In this document: positions 16,378 to 24,075 of the stretch, piece after piece
Numbering within the stretch: position 1 is the first letter of the stretch
How the letters are laid out: each line of letters begins with the position of its first letter
From: Flavobacteriaceae bacterium
GTDB lineage: Bacteria; Bacteroidota; Bacteroidia; Flavobacteriales; Flavobacteriaceae
Assembly (NCBI GenBank): GCA_021648265.1
Contig: JAKITD010000028.1
Coordinates: 1-34,181 of the forward strand
Direction of reading: 5' to 3'
Length of the DNA: 34,181 nucleotides
Program-made: the position numbers and the translations under genes
Notes under the pieces: model-generated
Seen by the model: only the letters and a program-made list of their open reading frames with translations
What the model was told of the DNA's origin: nothing
Database searches by the model: none

Positions 16378-17847
16378 TTATTTTAATTGAAATTCTGGAA
16401 TGGTAGCTATATGTACCAATAATAAAAATACTTGATATGGAGCATCTGGCCAATCTAAGTTCCATAATCCATCATCATAATAGTTTTGAGGAACTTCCCA
16501 TTTAAAAATATCTGTGGCTACATCATAATCGGTAATTGTATGCAATTCCTTTGAAACAAAATGATCTATTAAAACTTGTGTAATGAAGTTTGGGTCATTA
16601 CTATCGTTAGTTAGGTCTTTTGCAAAATCTACAAATGAGTTTTGTAAACCTAAGTCATATAAATAACTTAAATATATTTTAAAGAAATCCCACCTTCCTG
16701 TAAGAGTAGATGTACTTATCCAATCCTCATCTCGTTGCCAACCCGAAACATCTGGGGGATCGTAAATATCTTGACCAAACTGCCCAGCAAAATACAAGAA
16801 ATAACCCATTACTTCGTTGTTATAAAAAAATTCGGTTTCGTTAATAAATTGAAAAATAATATCAAAAGGACTTTTTATAACAACTCCTAAACCACGTTCA
16901 TTAAAAAAATGTTCGCTTTTAAACAATTGTTTTAACATTGGTAAAAGCTCATAATTATTATCAATTAGTGTTTGAGATAAGGGTTGAATAATGTTTGCTT
17001 TTATATCAACATCTACCTCGGGGCTTACAAAATATTTGTATAATTTTTCACAAATATAAAAGGCTACTAAGTCACCTTTTTCTTGAAATAATATATCTAT
17101 AACATCATTATAACCCCAATTTCCTGTTTGTCCAAATATTGTTTTATCTCCATCCCAAAAAGTACTATTGTCAAAATATATGGTTCCCCCTGCTTCATTC
17201 CAATGGTTGTATCCTGTTAGAGCTTTTGCAGTATCTACAATGTCTGCTTGCAGGTAACCATTGCCTTCTCCTAAAGTAAAAAGCTCATATAATTCTCTTG
17301 CATAATTTTCATTAGGTTCAGTATTTGTGTTTTCAAATCCATTTAGGTAAAGTAACATTGCAGGATTAATACCAATAGCTCTAACAAAGTCTTTTAAATT
17401 TCCTAAAGCGTGGGTTTGTACCGTATTATAATATTGAAAAAGGTAAGGCGAATAGTTATAAGTTTGAATTCCTGTAACAAAATGATTTAACCAAAAAGCT
17501 ACTATACGTCCACGTAAATCTTCCGATATAAAATCGTTTCCTGTCTGAATAAACCAATTATTAATATATTCTGGGTTTTCTGTTTCAAAATCACTAAAAT
17601 TATTAAAATTATAATAACCCCAAAAAGGAGTTGCTGTTGGCGGGGTGTTAGATGCTGTATCAACAATTGAATCAATAAAATCATTTGGAGTTTGTCCAAG
17701 TGCTGCGTCAACTGTTGTCTGTGAAGCTCCAAAACCTAGCCGTCTATATACGTGATTAATTTTTATTATATCCCAAGGATTACTCCCATTTGGGATATAA
17801 GGATCTAAAGTTGCTGTATTACATGAAGGAGAAGTAATAGTTTCCAT
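16378..17847 (-). CDS. DUF1800 protein, partner of DUF1501
   Basis: A 489-residue protein with the DUF1800 features NHVYRRLGFGAS near residue 30, LRGRIVAFWLNHFVTG, NENYARELYELFTLGEG, ALTGYNHW, and DPPDVSGWQRDEDWIS in the C-terminal half. An in-frame TAG two codons before the ATG rules out an N-terminal extension, and no signal peptide is visible, although its partner is exported. It may be carried out through the Tat system together with DUF1501 or act inside the cell. It is the first gene of the three-gene operon. The biochemical role is unknown. Confidence 0.9.
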   Translation of the reverse strand: METITSPSCNTATLDPYIPNGSNPWDIIKINHVYRRLGFGASQTTVDAALGQTPNDFIDSIVDTASNTPPTATPFWGYYNFNNFSDFETENPEYINNWFIQTGNDFISEDLRGRIVAFWLNHFVTGIQTYNYSPYLFQYYNTVQTHALGNLKDFVRAIGINPAMLLYLNGFENTNTEPNENYARELYELFTLGEGNGYLQADIVDTAKALTGYNHWNEAGGTIYFDNSTFWDGDKTIFGQTGNWGYNDVIDILFQEKGDLVAFYICEKLYKYFVSPEVDVDIKANIIQPLSQTLIDNNYELLPMLKQLFKSEHFFNERGLGVVIKSPFDIIFQFINETEFFYNNEVMGYFLYFAGQFGQDIYDPPDVSGWQRDEDWISTSTLTGRWDFFKIYLSYLYDLGLQNSFVDFAKDLTNDSNDPNFITQVLIDHFVSKELHTITDYDVATDIFKWEVPQNYYDDGLWNLDWPDAPYQVFLLLVHIATIPEFQLK

Positions 17848-17970
17848 ATACTATTGGTTAAATATGTTGTGTACGAATATACTGATAATTAATTAATTAG
17901 TAATTTGTATGACTAATGTTTAACGAGAAAGTTTAATTTTTTATTACATTGAGCCGAATTTATATAGAAA

Positions 17971-18894
17971 ATGCAAATACCAAAAAACTTAGAATTTGGA
18001 GATAAAGTAGCCATCGTATCAACAGCAAGAAAGGTTTCTAAATCGGAATTAAATTTCGCCTTAGAAACACTTAAAAATTGGGGATTAAAAATAGTTTTAG
18101 GAAAGACAATTGAAGCAGAAGAAAATCAGTTTGCAGGTAATGATAATTTACGTGCTGAAGATTTTCAACAAATGCTAGACAACCCAAATATAAAAGCCAT
18201 TTGGTGTGCACGTGGTGGCTACGGAACGGTACGGATAATAGATAAATTAGATTTTACAGCGTTTAAAAAACACCCCAAATGGATTATCGGTTATAGCGAT
18301 GTAACGGTGTTGCATTCTCAAATTCATACTTTAGGAATTGCAACCTTACACGCTCAAATGCCTGTGGCTATTGAAACCAAATCGGAAGCTACCGTAAACT
18401 CAATTTATAAGACGTTATTTGGAAAGGAATATTCTATTACGATTACTTCAGAAAAAAATAATAGATTAGGAATAGCTTCGGGGCAATTAGTTGGAGGAAA
18501 CTTATCGATTTTATATTCCCTTTGCGGAAGCCCTTCAGCCATCAATACCGATGGAAAAATTCTGTTTATAGAAGATTTAGACGAGTATTTATATCATATA
18601 GACCGAATGCTTCAAAATCTAAAACGCAATGGAATGTTTGCTAATTTGAAAGGTTTAATCGTTGGCGGAATGACCCAAATGCACGATAATGATATTCCAT
18701 TTGGGAAGTCTGCCGAAGAAATTATTTTGGATATTTGTAAAGACTTTGATTTTCCGATTGCGTTTAATTTTCCGGCTGGACATATAGAGGATAATTGGGC
18801 TTTGGTTTTTGGAGCTGAGGTGAAGTTGAAGGTTGGTGAAAATAAAGTAACTTTGTCACATTCTGAACAAAGTGAAGAATCTCTTAAAAAATAA
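17971..18894 (+). CDS. ldcA: LD-carboxypeptidase (S66 family)
   Basis: Removes the terminal D-alanine from murein tetrapeptides during cell-wall recycling. Of 307 residues, the S66 triad is visible: Ser109 (GYSDVT), Glu201 (FIEDLDEY) and His271 (FPAGHIEDN). The RGGYG motif at 81-85 is typical. There is no signal peptide, so it is cytoplasmic. The last about 12 residues (SHSEQSEESLKK) are encoded by a dispersed repeat and are unlikely to belong to the ancestral protein. No clear promoter was found upstream. Confidence 0.92.
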   Translation: MQIPKNLEFGDKVAIVSTARKVSKSELNFALETLKNWGLKIVLGKTIEAEENQFAGNDNLRAEDFQQMLDNPNIKAIWCARGGYGTVRIIDKLDFTAFKKHPKWIIGYSDVTVLHSQIHTLGIATLHAQMPVAIETKSEATVNSIYKTLFGKEYSITITSEKNNRLGIASGQLVGGNLSILYSLCGSPSAINTDGKILFIEDLDEYLYHIDRMLQNLKRNGMFANLKGLIVGGMTQMHDNDIPFGKSAEEIILDICKDFDFPIAFNFPAGHIEDNWALVFGAEVKLKVGENKVTLSHSEQSEESLKK

Positions 18895-18952
18895 GATTAA
18901 TTTATGAGATTCCTGCTGGAGTTTATTTTGAGCGGAGTAGAAAGGCGGGAAT
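18855..18952. repeat. Pair of inverted dispersed repeats at the ldcA/yraN junction
   Basis: The first part, 18855-18883 (GTCACATTCTGAAC ... GAAGAATCTC), forms the 3' end of ldcA. The second, 18907-18952, contains GAGATTCCTGC ... GAGCGGAG ... GCGGGAAT, whose ends ATTCCTGC and GCGGGAAT pair. GAATCTC and GAGATTC face each other. It ends four bases before the yraN ATG, so it also forms that gene's leader. Confidence 0.65.
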
Positions 18953-18955
18953 GTT

Positions 18956-19318
18956 ATGGCAGAACACAACGAATTAGGAAAATTAGGAGAGCAATTAGCA
19001 TCAGAATATCTGTCTAAAAAAGGCTATGTTATTTTAGCTAGAAACTACTATTACGACAAAGCCGAAATAGACATCATTGCTCAAAAAGAACCAAAAACAC
19101 TAGTGATTGTTGAAGTAAAAACCCGAAACAGTGATTTTTTTGGCGACCCTCAGGATTTTGTAAAACCTTCGAAAATTAAATTATTGGTAAAAGCTGCTAA
19201 CGAATATGTAATTTCAAACGACCTGGATGTAGAAGTTCGGTTTGATATTATTGCGATTATCAAAAATAAAACCACTGAAAAATTAGAGCATTTTGAAGAT
19301 GCTTTTTATTATTTTTAG
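18956..19318 (+). CDS. YraN family (UPF0102) nuclease-fold protein
   Basis: A 120-residue protein, the usual size. GKLGEQLASEYLSKKGY at the start and the PD-(D/E)xK-like core AEIDIIAQ ... LVIVEVKTRN are the family hallmarks. Its role is uncertain; it is thought to act on Holliday-junction-like or damaged DNA. It follows ldcA in the same direction after a repeat, and its stop is one base from the stop of the convergent TlpA-like gene. Confidence 0.92.
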   Translation: MAEHNELGKLGEQLASEYLSKKGYVILARNYYYDKAEIDIIAQKEPKTLVIVEVKTRNSDFFGDPQDFVKPSKIKLLVKAANEYVISNDLDVEVRFDIIAIIKNKTTEKLEHFEDAFYYF

Positions 19319-19319
19319 T

Positions 19320-20657
19320 TTACTTTTTAATACTAATCAGTTCTATTAATTCTTCGAAACTTTCTGGTTTTTCAATAAATTTCTTGTCTTTGTCTAAAAC
19401 AAAATAAGTAGGAGTACTTGTTAGTCCGTAATCTTGAGCAATTTGACTATCCCATTTTTTTAGTTTTATAACATGAATAAAATCAGGGTATTTAGCTATT
19501 TCTGTTTGCCAATTAACTGGTTCTTCTTCCAAACCAACTGCTATAACTTTATATTTAAAACTATCTAAAGATTGCACAAATTGGTTCAACTTAGGAATTT
19601 CCTTCAAACAATGCGAACAGGTACTACTCCAAAAAACAAGAATGTAGTTTTCTGCAATAGAAAGCTCACTTAATTTATTAGTTTTTGTAGTTCCGTTTTC
19701 TGTGGTTTCCCAAGTAAAATCTGGTGCTGTATTACCAATCGATAAATTTTTGAATTGAACTAATTTATTTACCAATTGCTGGTCTTTTTGTTCTGTAGCA
19801 AATGGAATTAAATATTTTTCAGCTAAATAATTTGCATTGTCATTGAATTGATATAACACTAGTTTATCCCATAAATCTACCAAGAACAATTTTCTAAAAT
19901 TAACTTCAGAGTTTTTTAAATGATTGTATATTTCATCAATATTCCTGTTATAGGTGTCGTTTTTTGAAAGCCCTTTCTCTTTAGAACCTAAAATGTAGCT
20001 AATGGTTCTATCAATTAAAAAACGAGAGCTTTGCAAAACGGTATTGTTAAAATCTATGTTTGTAAAAAAGGAATTTGATATATGATTTTTATAATCTGGA
20101 TCTTTTTCGAATGTTGAAGGAATATAGGGTCTATCAGCAACAATAAATTCATAAGCTAAGGTTCCTTTTGATTCTTTTTCATAGAAATCCTGAATTTCTT
20201 TTTGACTATTAAAAAATGCCATTAATTCTGAACTACTTGTTTTCTTTTTAGCATAAAATTCGCCAATTTGAGTCTTAATTAGGTTCATTTCATGTTGGTA
20301 ATTTGAAAGCATTTTATTTACTTCGGAAGTTTGAAATTCTAGACCTTTTTCTACGTTAAAAGTCAATTCAATATCTTCTTTTCCATCATAAATAACATCA
20401 AAATTAAATTCGTATTGAGGAATAGCATACACCAGACTGTAAATTCCAGGTGGAGCTTTTTCACCTAAATTAAACATTATTTTTCCATCTTCAATTTTTC
20501 CTTGACCTCCGTAAATATTAGATGTTGGTGTGTTTTTATAAAGGATTGCCCATTTATAATTTTCCGCAGGCGAGAAAGTTGCTTTTATTTTATATTGTGC
20601 TAATAAGGAAAATGGAAAAACAATAAGTAGGATTAATACAGTTCTAATATTTTTCAT
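19320..20657 (-). CDS. Periplasmic TlpA-like thioredoxin-family protein
   Basis: A 445-residue protein with a Sec signal (about 1-20, PFSLLAQ). An N-terminal beta domain resembling DUF4369 (about 21-120) is followed by a helical middle. The C-terminal thioredoxin domain (about 305-445) has FWSSTCSHCLKEIP with Cys346 and Cys349, and the cis-proline motif TSTPTYFVLD. It is likely a disulfide oxidoreductase or reductant of envelope proteins. The gene lies directly downstream of a displaced mfd 3' end, suggesting that it once followed mfd in one transcription unit. Confidence 0.88.
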   Translation of the reverse strand: MKNIRTVLILLIVFPFSLLAQYKIKATFSPAENYKWAILYKNTPTSNIYGGQGKIEDGKIMFNLGEKAPPGIYSLVYAIPQYEFNFDVIYDGKEDIELTFNVEKGLEFQTSEVNKMLSNYQHEMNLIKTQIGEFYAKKKTSSSELMAFFNSQKEIQDFYEKESKGTLAYEFIVADRPYIPSTFEKDPDYKNHISNSFFTNIDFNNTVLQSSRFLIDRTISYILGSKEKGLSKNDTYNRNIDEIYNHLKNSEVNFRKLFLVDLWDKLVLYQFNDNANYLAEKYLIPFATEQKDQQLVNKLVQFKNLSIGNTAPDFTWETTENGTTKTNKLSELSIAENYILVFWSSTCSHCLKEIPKLNQFVQSLDSFKYKVIAVGLEEEPVNWQTEIAKYPDFIHVIKLKKWDSQIAQDYGLTSTPTYFVLDKDKKFIEKPESFEELIELISIKK

Positions 20658-20676
20658 AATTATATTTTTATACCAT

Positions 20677-20749
20677 TTAAGAATTGATAGTATTTAATGA
20701 TTGTAGTGCTTTGTTAGTTGTTGAAATTTTTTCAAAGGTAATAATTAAT
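20677..20749 (-). pseudogene. Displaced 3' tail of mfd
   Basis: On the minus strand this reads LIITFEKISTTNKALQSLN then TINS and a stop. Intact Mfd ends LIITFEKITATKKALHVLQ then DFFK. The first 25 bases are identical to 24124-24148, and the rest is similar at the protein level and in the same frame. No mfd-like sequence precedes it. It is best explained as the original mfd 3' end cut off by integration of the block between 20725 and 24123. Confidence 0.8.
20725..20749. repeat. 25-bp direct repeat, left copy (attachment-site-like)
   Basis: Starts AATTTTTTCAAAGG and ends TAATAATTAAT; identical to 24124-24148 and in the same orientation. It lies within mfd-coding sequence in both places. Confidence 0.85.
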
Positions 20750-20790
20750 TGAACTTTTAATAGATGGAAAAAGGAAAATATAGGTTATTC

Positions 20791-21150
20791 TTACTTAGAA
20801 TTACCGTCTAATAAGCTTCTAAGAAAATTGATTTCACTTTTCATTTCTTCAATTCTTAGGTCGTATTGTTTTTTTAATTCTTCAGGGAAATTATTATAAA
20901 AATTCTTAAATTTTCCTGATTGCGTACAGTTGTTAAAAATTAAATTTTCATCAAAAGACACTAAATCTAAGGGGTCTATTTCTAATATTTTTGAAACATC
21001 ATTAATTCTATTCCAGTTTAATTTAGTTTCATTTCTCTCAAGCTTGCTATAAGCTCGTTGAGATATATTTAATTTAAGAGCCATATATTCTTGATTATAA
21101 CCTTTCAATTCTCTAACTTTTCTAATTTTATTTCCTATCATTTCTTTCAT
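20791..21150 (-). CDS. Xre-type helix-turn-helix regulator
   Basis: A 119-residue protein. The HTH_3 domain occupies about 6-62 (IRKVRELKGYNQEYMALKLN, ISQRAYSKLERNETKLNW). A C-terminal charged helix (about 90-116, PEELKKQYDLRIEEMKSEIN) probably forms a coiled coil. It is divergent from the lipoprotein gene; the 103 bases between them hold repeated sites and a long dyad, so it likely regulates itself and its neighbour. It is the only regulatory gene of the islet. Confidence 0.9.
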   Translation of the reverse strand: MKEMIGNKIRKVRELKGYNQEYMALKLNISQRAYSKLERNETKLNWNRINDVSKILEIDPLDLVSFDENLIFNNCTQSGKFKNFYNNFPEELKKQYDLRIEEMKSEINFLRSLLDGNSK

Positions 21151-21161
21151 GTCGTGAATAT

Positions 21162-21192
21162 TTTAGAACTAAAAAGCATTAGTTTAGAACTA
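21162..21192. promoter_or_regulatory. Two direct TTTAGAACTA sites in the xre leader
   Basis: TTTAGAACTA occurs at 21162-21171 and 21183-21192, exactly 21 bp apart (two helical turns), each containing the dyad TAG-AA-CTA. They lie between the predicted xre start and its ATG, a position suited to autorepression by the Xre protein. Confidence 0.55.
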
Positions 21193-21199
21193 CTTTAGT

Positions 21200-21236
21200 T
21201 TTTAACAAAGATAGTAAAAGTTAATCTTTGTTAAAA
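21200..21236. promoter_or_regulatory. 13-bp dyad with divergent promoters
   Basis: TTTTAACAAAGAT (21200-21212) and ATCTTTGTTAAAA (21224-21236) form a perfect inverted repeat with an 11-bp spacer. On the minus strand TATCTTTG (21206-21213) fits the -7 element for xre; on the plus strand AATCTTTG (21223-21230 region) is a one-mismatch -7 element for the lipoprotein gene starting at 21254. The arms extend beyond the -7 boxes, so an operator is also possible. Confidence 0.6.
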
Positions 21237-21253
21237 TTTTAAACTTATATATT

Positions 21254-22414
21254 ATGACGAAAAAAGAAACATTTGTAAGACCAAGAGGATTAGTGTCGCT
21301 ATTATTTTTATTTAGTTTGATGGCTTTTTTATCTTGCTCTACAGATGCACCCTTAACAGAGCAGTTGGCTTATAAAAGATTTCATCTTAAAAAGTTAATT
21401 TCATGGCTATTAAACAATGATGCTGATGTAAAAAGCACATTACTAGACATTAGAAGCAAAAATAATAAGATAACTACTTTTTATGTAGAAAATATTATTA
21501 ACAGTATTGCAAGAAAAGGCATCATTGACAACGAAACTATGGAAGAATTAACATTCTCTGTAGAAGCTTTTAAAAACATCCAAGGAGAAAGTTGGAATCC
21601 AACCATAAGGCTTACCAATTTTGAAAACTACAAAAACAGAAACCCTTACGACAACACAAAACCGTTATATGCTATGGAAGATTATGACGAGGTAAATCAA
21701 GAAGAAATTGCGGTAGGTTACCAAGAAAATGCAGAAGGCGAACTAGAAAGCATAGAGGAAGAGCTAACTCCAGCACTTGAAGATGAAAACGATATTATTG
21801 TTTTAGCCTTGGAATCTTGTGACCCAAACCAACAACAAAGTCAAGGAGGAGGTCAACAACAGGAGGAAGGATTCTGTGGTCCTTTTGGCGGCGGAGGTTA
21901 TGACCCACCACCATCGTCTATTAAATTAAGAATTAACAAAATGACTATAAAACATTTTAATGAAAATTGGCCTCTCAGACCTGAGATTCATTTTCAAGGC
22001 TTTTCGTTAAGTGCACCCTTTGGTTCTGGTGATTGTGGAAATGCTATTACAGGCTCTGCCAACTGTTATAATTACTCTGGAAAAAGAATTGATATATATA
22101 AAAGACGTTGGGTAAGTAACCAAACCGAAAAAACACAAAATTTTCGAATAAAAACTCAACCAAATTATTCTTCTCCCGAAGTTATTTATTATGTAATTTT
22201 TGAAGAAGATTCTTTTCCTGCATCACTGGAAGCAGCATGTTTTGATATGCCAAACGGAGATATTCGATGTTTTGAATATAGGACTAATAATAATGCTTAT
22301 GACCAGCAAAAACTTCATATGAATATAGATGATGCTAATGCCGATTTTCCTTATGCCCCTGGCTTCTCTATAGACAAAAACTCTATTAAATATAATTTAA
22401 CACATAGTATTTAG
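21254..22414 (+). CDS. Lipoprotein of unknown function
   Basis: A 386-residue protein. A lipoprotein signal (LFLFSLMAFLSC, Cys28) follows a basic N-terminus. Next come a helical part (about 40-110), an acidic stretch (about 150-190, rich in Glu), and a low-complexity Gln/Gly linker (QQQSQGGGQQQEEGFCGPFG) ending in prolines. The C-terminal domain (about 225-386) has several Cys (GDCGNAITGSANCYNYSG, AACFDMPNGDIRCFEY) that could form disulfides. I do not recognise the family and see no catalytic motif. It is transcribed away from the Xre gene and ended by a strong terminator. Confidence 0.8.
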   Translation: MTKKETFVRPRGLVSLLFLFSLMAFLSCSTDAPLTEQLAYKRFHLKKLISWLLNNDADVKSTLLDIRSKNNKITTFYVENIINSIARKGIIDNETMEELTFSVEAFKNIQGESWNPTIRLTNFENYKNRNPYDNTKPLYAMEDYDEVNQEEIAVGYQENAEGELESIEEELTPALEDENDIIVLALESCDPNQQQSQGGGQQQEEGFCGPFGGGGYDPPPSSIKLRINKMTIKHFNENWPLRPEIHFQGFSLSAPFGSGDCGNAITGSANCYNYSGKRIDIYKRRWVSNQTEKTQNFRIKTQPNYSSPEVIYYVIFEEDSFPASLEAACFDMPNGDIRCFEYRTNNNAYDQQKLHMNIDDANADFPYAPGFSIDKNSIKYNLTHSI

Positions 22415-22435
22415 TAGTAATTTGTATTATATTTG

Positions 22436-22468
22436 CTCCTCTAAACAATTGTGTTAGAGGGGTTTTTT
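22436..22468 (+). terminator. Intrinsic terminator after the lipoprotein gene
   Basis: A stem CTCCTCTAA with TTAGAGGGG (one G-U pair), a loop containing ACAATTGT, followed by TTTTTT. The stop codon is 20 bases upstream. Confidence 0.88.
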
Positions 22469-22487
22469 AAAAATCTTTTTTATCCGT

Positions 22488-22495
22488 TAAATTTG
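22488..22495 (+). promoter_or_regulatory. Promoter -7 element for the T9SS-sorted protein
   Basis: TAAATTTG fits TAnnTTTG, 23 bases before the ATG at 22519 and just downstream of the terminator. No clear -33 motif. Confidence 0.45.
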
Positions 22496-22518
22496 TAATA
22501 GAATCAAAAAATTAGATT

Positions 22519-23241
22519 ATGACAAACAAAGTAAATTACATGTTAGCTATTATTTTTTTGATATTCCAAGTTCAGGATACAATAGCACAAACAACATTTG
22601 AGTGGGAAACGGCTACTGATAATGGCGATAATGTTACTGAAATTCTTGATGGAATTACCGCAACATTTTCTGGATTACCAGATATTACTGTAACGGATTG
22701 TGGCGGATGTTTTGGCTCTACCAATAACTTAGTAGTTTCTGATGGGATTACTGACGGAATGAGTGTGTCTTTTACATTTAGCGAACCTGTAATAGTTAAT
22801 TCAATCCTAGCTATTGATGGAAATAGTGCTAATATTGATTATACATTTACTCCTACAGGAGGGAGTAATTCAACGGTTATAGAATCACTAACAAATGGAA
22901 GTGCTTCTGTAACCCTAAATTGGACAGATGTAATATCATTTACTGTTACTTCAACTGGCTCATTATTTGGCTTTGATGATTTATACATAAATGATTCATC
23001 ATTGTCATATACAGATTTTAATTCTAATAATATTGTGTATTATCCTAACCCTGTCCAAGATATTCTTTATTTCAAAAATATAGATAATTTAGAAAGAGTG
23101 AGTATATATAATAATTTAGGTCAACTTATTTCAGAAACAAAAGGTGATAGAGTTGATATGGAAAACCTTAAAGTTGGCACATATTTCGTAAAAATACAGA
23201 CGACTAATGGTATAGAAACTGTAACCGTTATAAAGGAATAA
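22519..23241 (+). CDS. Secreted protein with T9SS sorting domain
   Basis: A 240-residue protein. A Sec signal (about 1-24, ending DTIAQ) is followed by a Thr/Ser-rich beta-sandwich-like domain (about 25-160; DCGGCFGSTNNLVVSDGITD, VSFTFSEPVIVNSIL, FGFDDLYIND). This resembles carbohydrate-binding or PEP-CTERM-type jelly-roll domains. The type A sorting domain is at about 168-240 (YYPNPVQDILYFKNI ... VGTYFVKIQTTNGIETVTVI). It is expected on the cell surface or outside. No enzymatic motif is visible. It lies within the mfd-associated islet. Confidence 0.85.
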   Translation: MTNKVNYMLAIIFLIFQVQDTIAQTTFEWETATDNGDNVTEILDGITATFSGLPDITVTDCGGCFGSTNNLVVSDGITDGMSVSFTFSEPVIVNSILAIDGNSANIDYTFTPTGGSNSTVIESLTNGSASVTLNWTDVISFTVTSTGSLFGFDDLYINDSSLSYTDFNSNNIVYYPNPVQDILYFKNIDNLERVSIYNNLGQLISETKGDRVDMENLKVGTYFVKIQTTNGIETVTVIKE

Positions 23242-23391
23242 TATTTTACAACAATCGTGTAAATTAATTGTAGCTGTATTTGCCGCAATCAATCGTACAC
23301 ACTGTTCTTCGATTAAAATTAAGTTTTGGTTCTAATATTGGAGTACTCCTATATTCTTTACTAGATAACAAAATTAATAAACCCTACTATT

Positions 23392-24075
23392 ATGCAGAAA
23401 ATTATTTTAACCGTGTTTTTATTATTTTGCTTTACAATCCAAGCCCAAGATACAGATTTTAGAAACCAACGTAAAGGCAAGCTTTTTTTTAATGTAGGCA
23501 CAGAGTATAGAATAACCCCCATAACCTCTTTACCTACTAATGTAGGTTATAATCCTCGTTCAAGATCAACAAATTCAGACGCACAAAACACAGGAGTAGC
23601 CTTTTATTATGGGTTAAAAATGTTTATCACAAAAAACTTAAGCTTAGGGTTTTCTCATTCTGTTAGATACACTTTACTTAATAACAGTAGTGCCTCGGAT
23701 ATACCTGCAGAATTTGGTTATAAAGAGTCTGTTTATAGACCCATGATGGGTTTTTATATATACTTAGATTATCACGTTAAAGTTTTTAAAGAAGCTGAGT
23801 TGTTTGCTCGTGTGGGTCGTTCTATAATTAATGCAAACTCAAGTTATGTATATAAAGAATCTTTTTACAATAATAATGACGAATTTACTGGATCTTTTGT
23901 TTCTGAATCAAATTATAGGATGTTTACTACTAACTTTGCAATAGGCTTAAAAAAAAATAAATTTGAAGCACTTATAGGTGTTCATACCACACAAGATCCT
24001 CCTTATTTTACCGAAAGTGTATTATATATAATCCCTTATTTTAATTTAAATTATACAATAGGTAAGTTGTTTTAG
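23392..24075 (+). CDS. Small outer-membrane beta-barrel protein
   Basis: A 227-residue protein with a Sec signal (MQKIILTVFLLFCFTIQAQ). Alternating hydrophobic/polar strands typical of an 8-10-stranded barrel follow, with the terminal phenylalanine (YTIGKLF). No family-specific motif is recognised. It is the last gene of the islet; its stop codon directly abuts that of the convergent mfd gene (no intervening base). The 150 bases upstream hold no convincing promoter, so it may be read with the preceding gene. Confidence 0.8.
   Translation: MQKIILTVFLLFCFTIQAQDTDFRNQRKGKLFFNVGTEYRITPITSLPTNVGYNPRSRSTNSDAQNTGVAFYYGLKMFITKNLSLGFSHSVRYTLLNNSSASDIPAEFGYKESVYRPMMGFYIYLDYHVKVFKEAELFARVGRSIINANSSYVYKESFYNNNDEFTGSFVSESNYRMFTTNFAIGLKKNKFEALIGVHTTQDPPYFTESVLYIIPYFNLNYTIGKLF

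Noticed and set aside
20733-20740. TACCTTTG as promoter of the TlpA-like gene
   Set aside because: It matches the -7 element but lies inside the repeat that codes for Mfd residues TFE, so the match is explained by coding sequence; the same bases occur within mfd itself. Use as a promoter is possible but not supported.
22428-22435. TATATTTG as a promoter before the T9SS-sorted gene
   Set aside because: It directly precedes the terminator stem of the lipoprotein gene; a start there would be terminated at once. The element at 22488 is better placed.
23242-23391. Small gene or RNA between the T9SS-sorted and beta-barrel genes
   Set aside because: An open frame exists but overlaps the start of the beta-barrel gene, has no ribosome-binding or family signal, and no stable fold was apparent.
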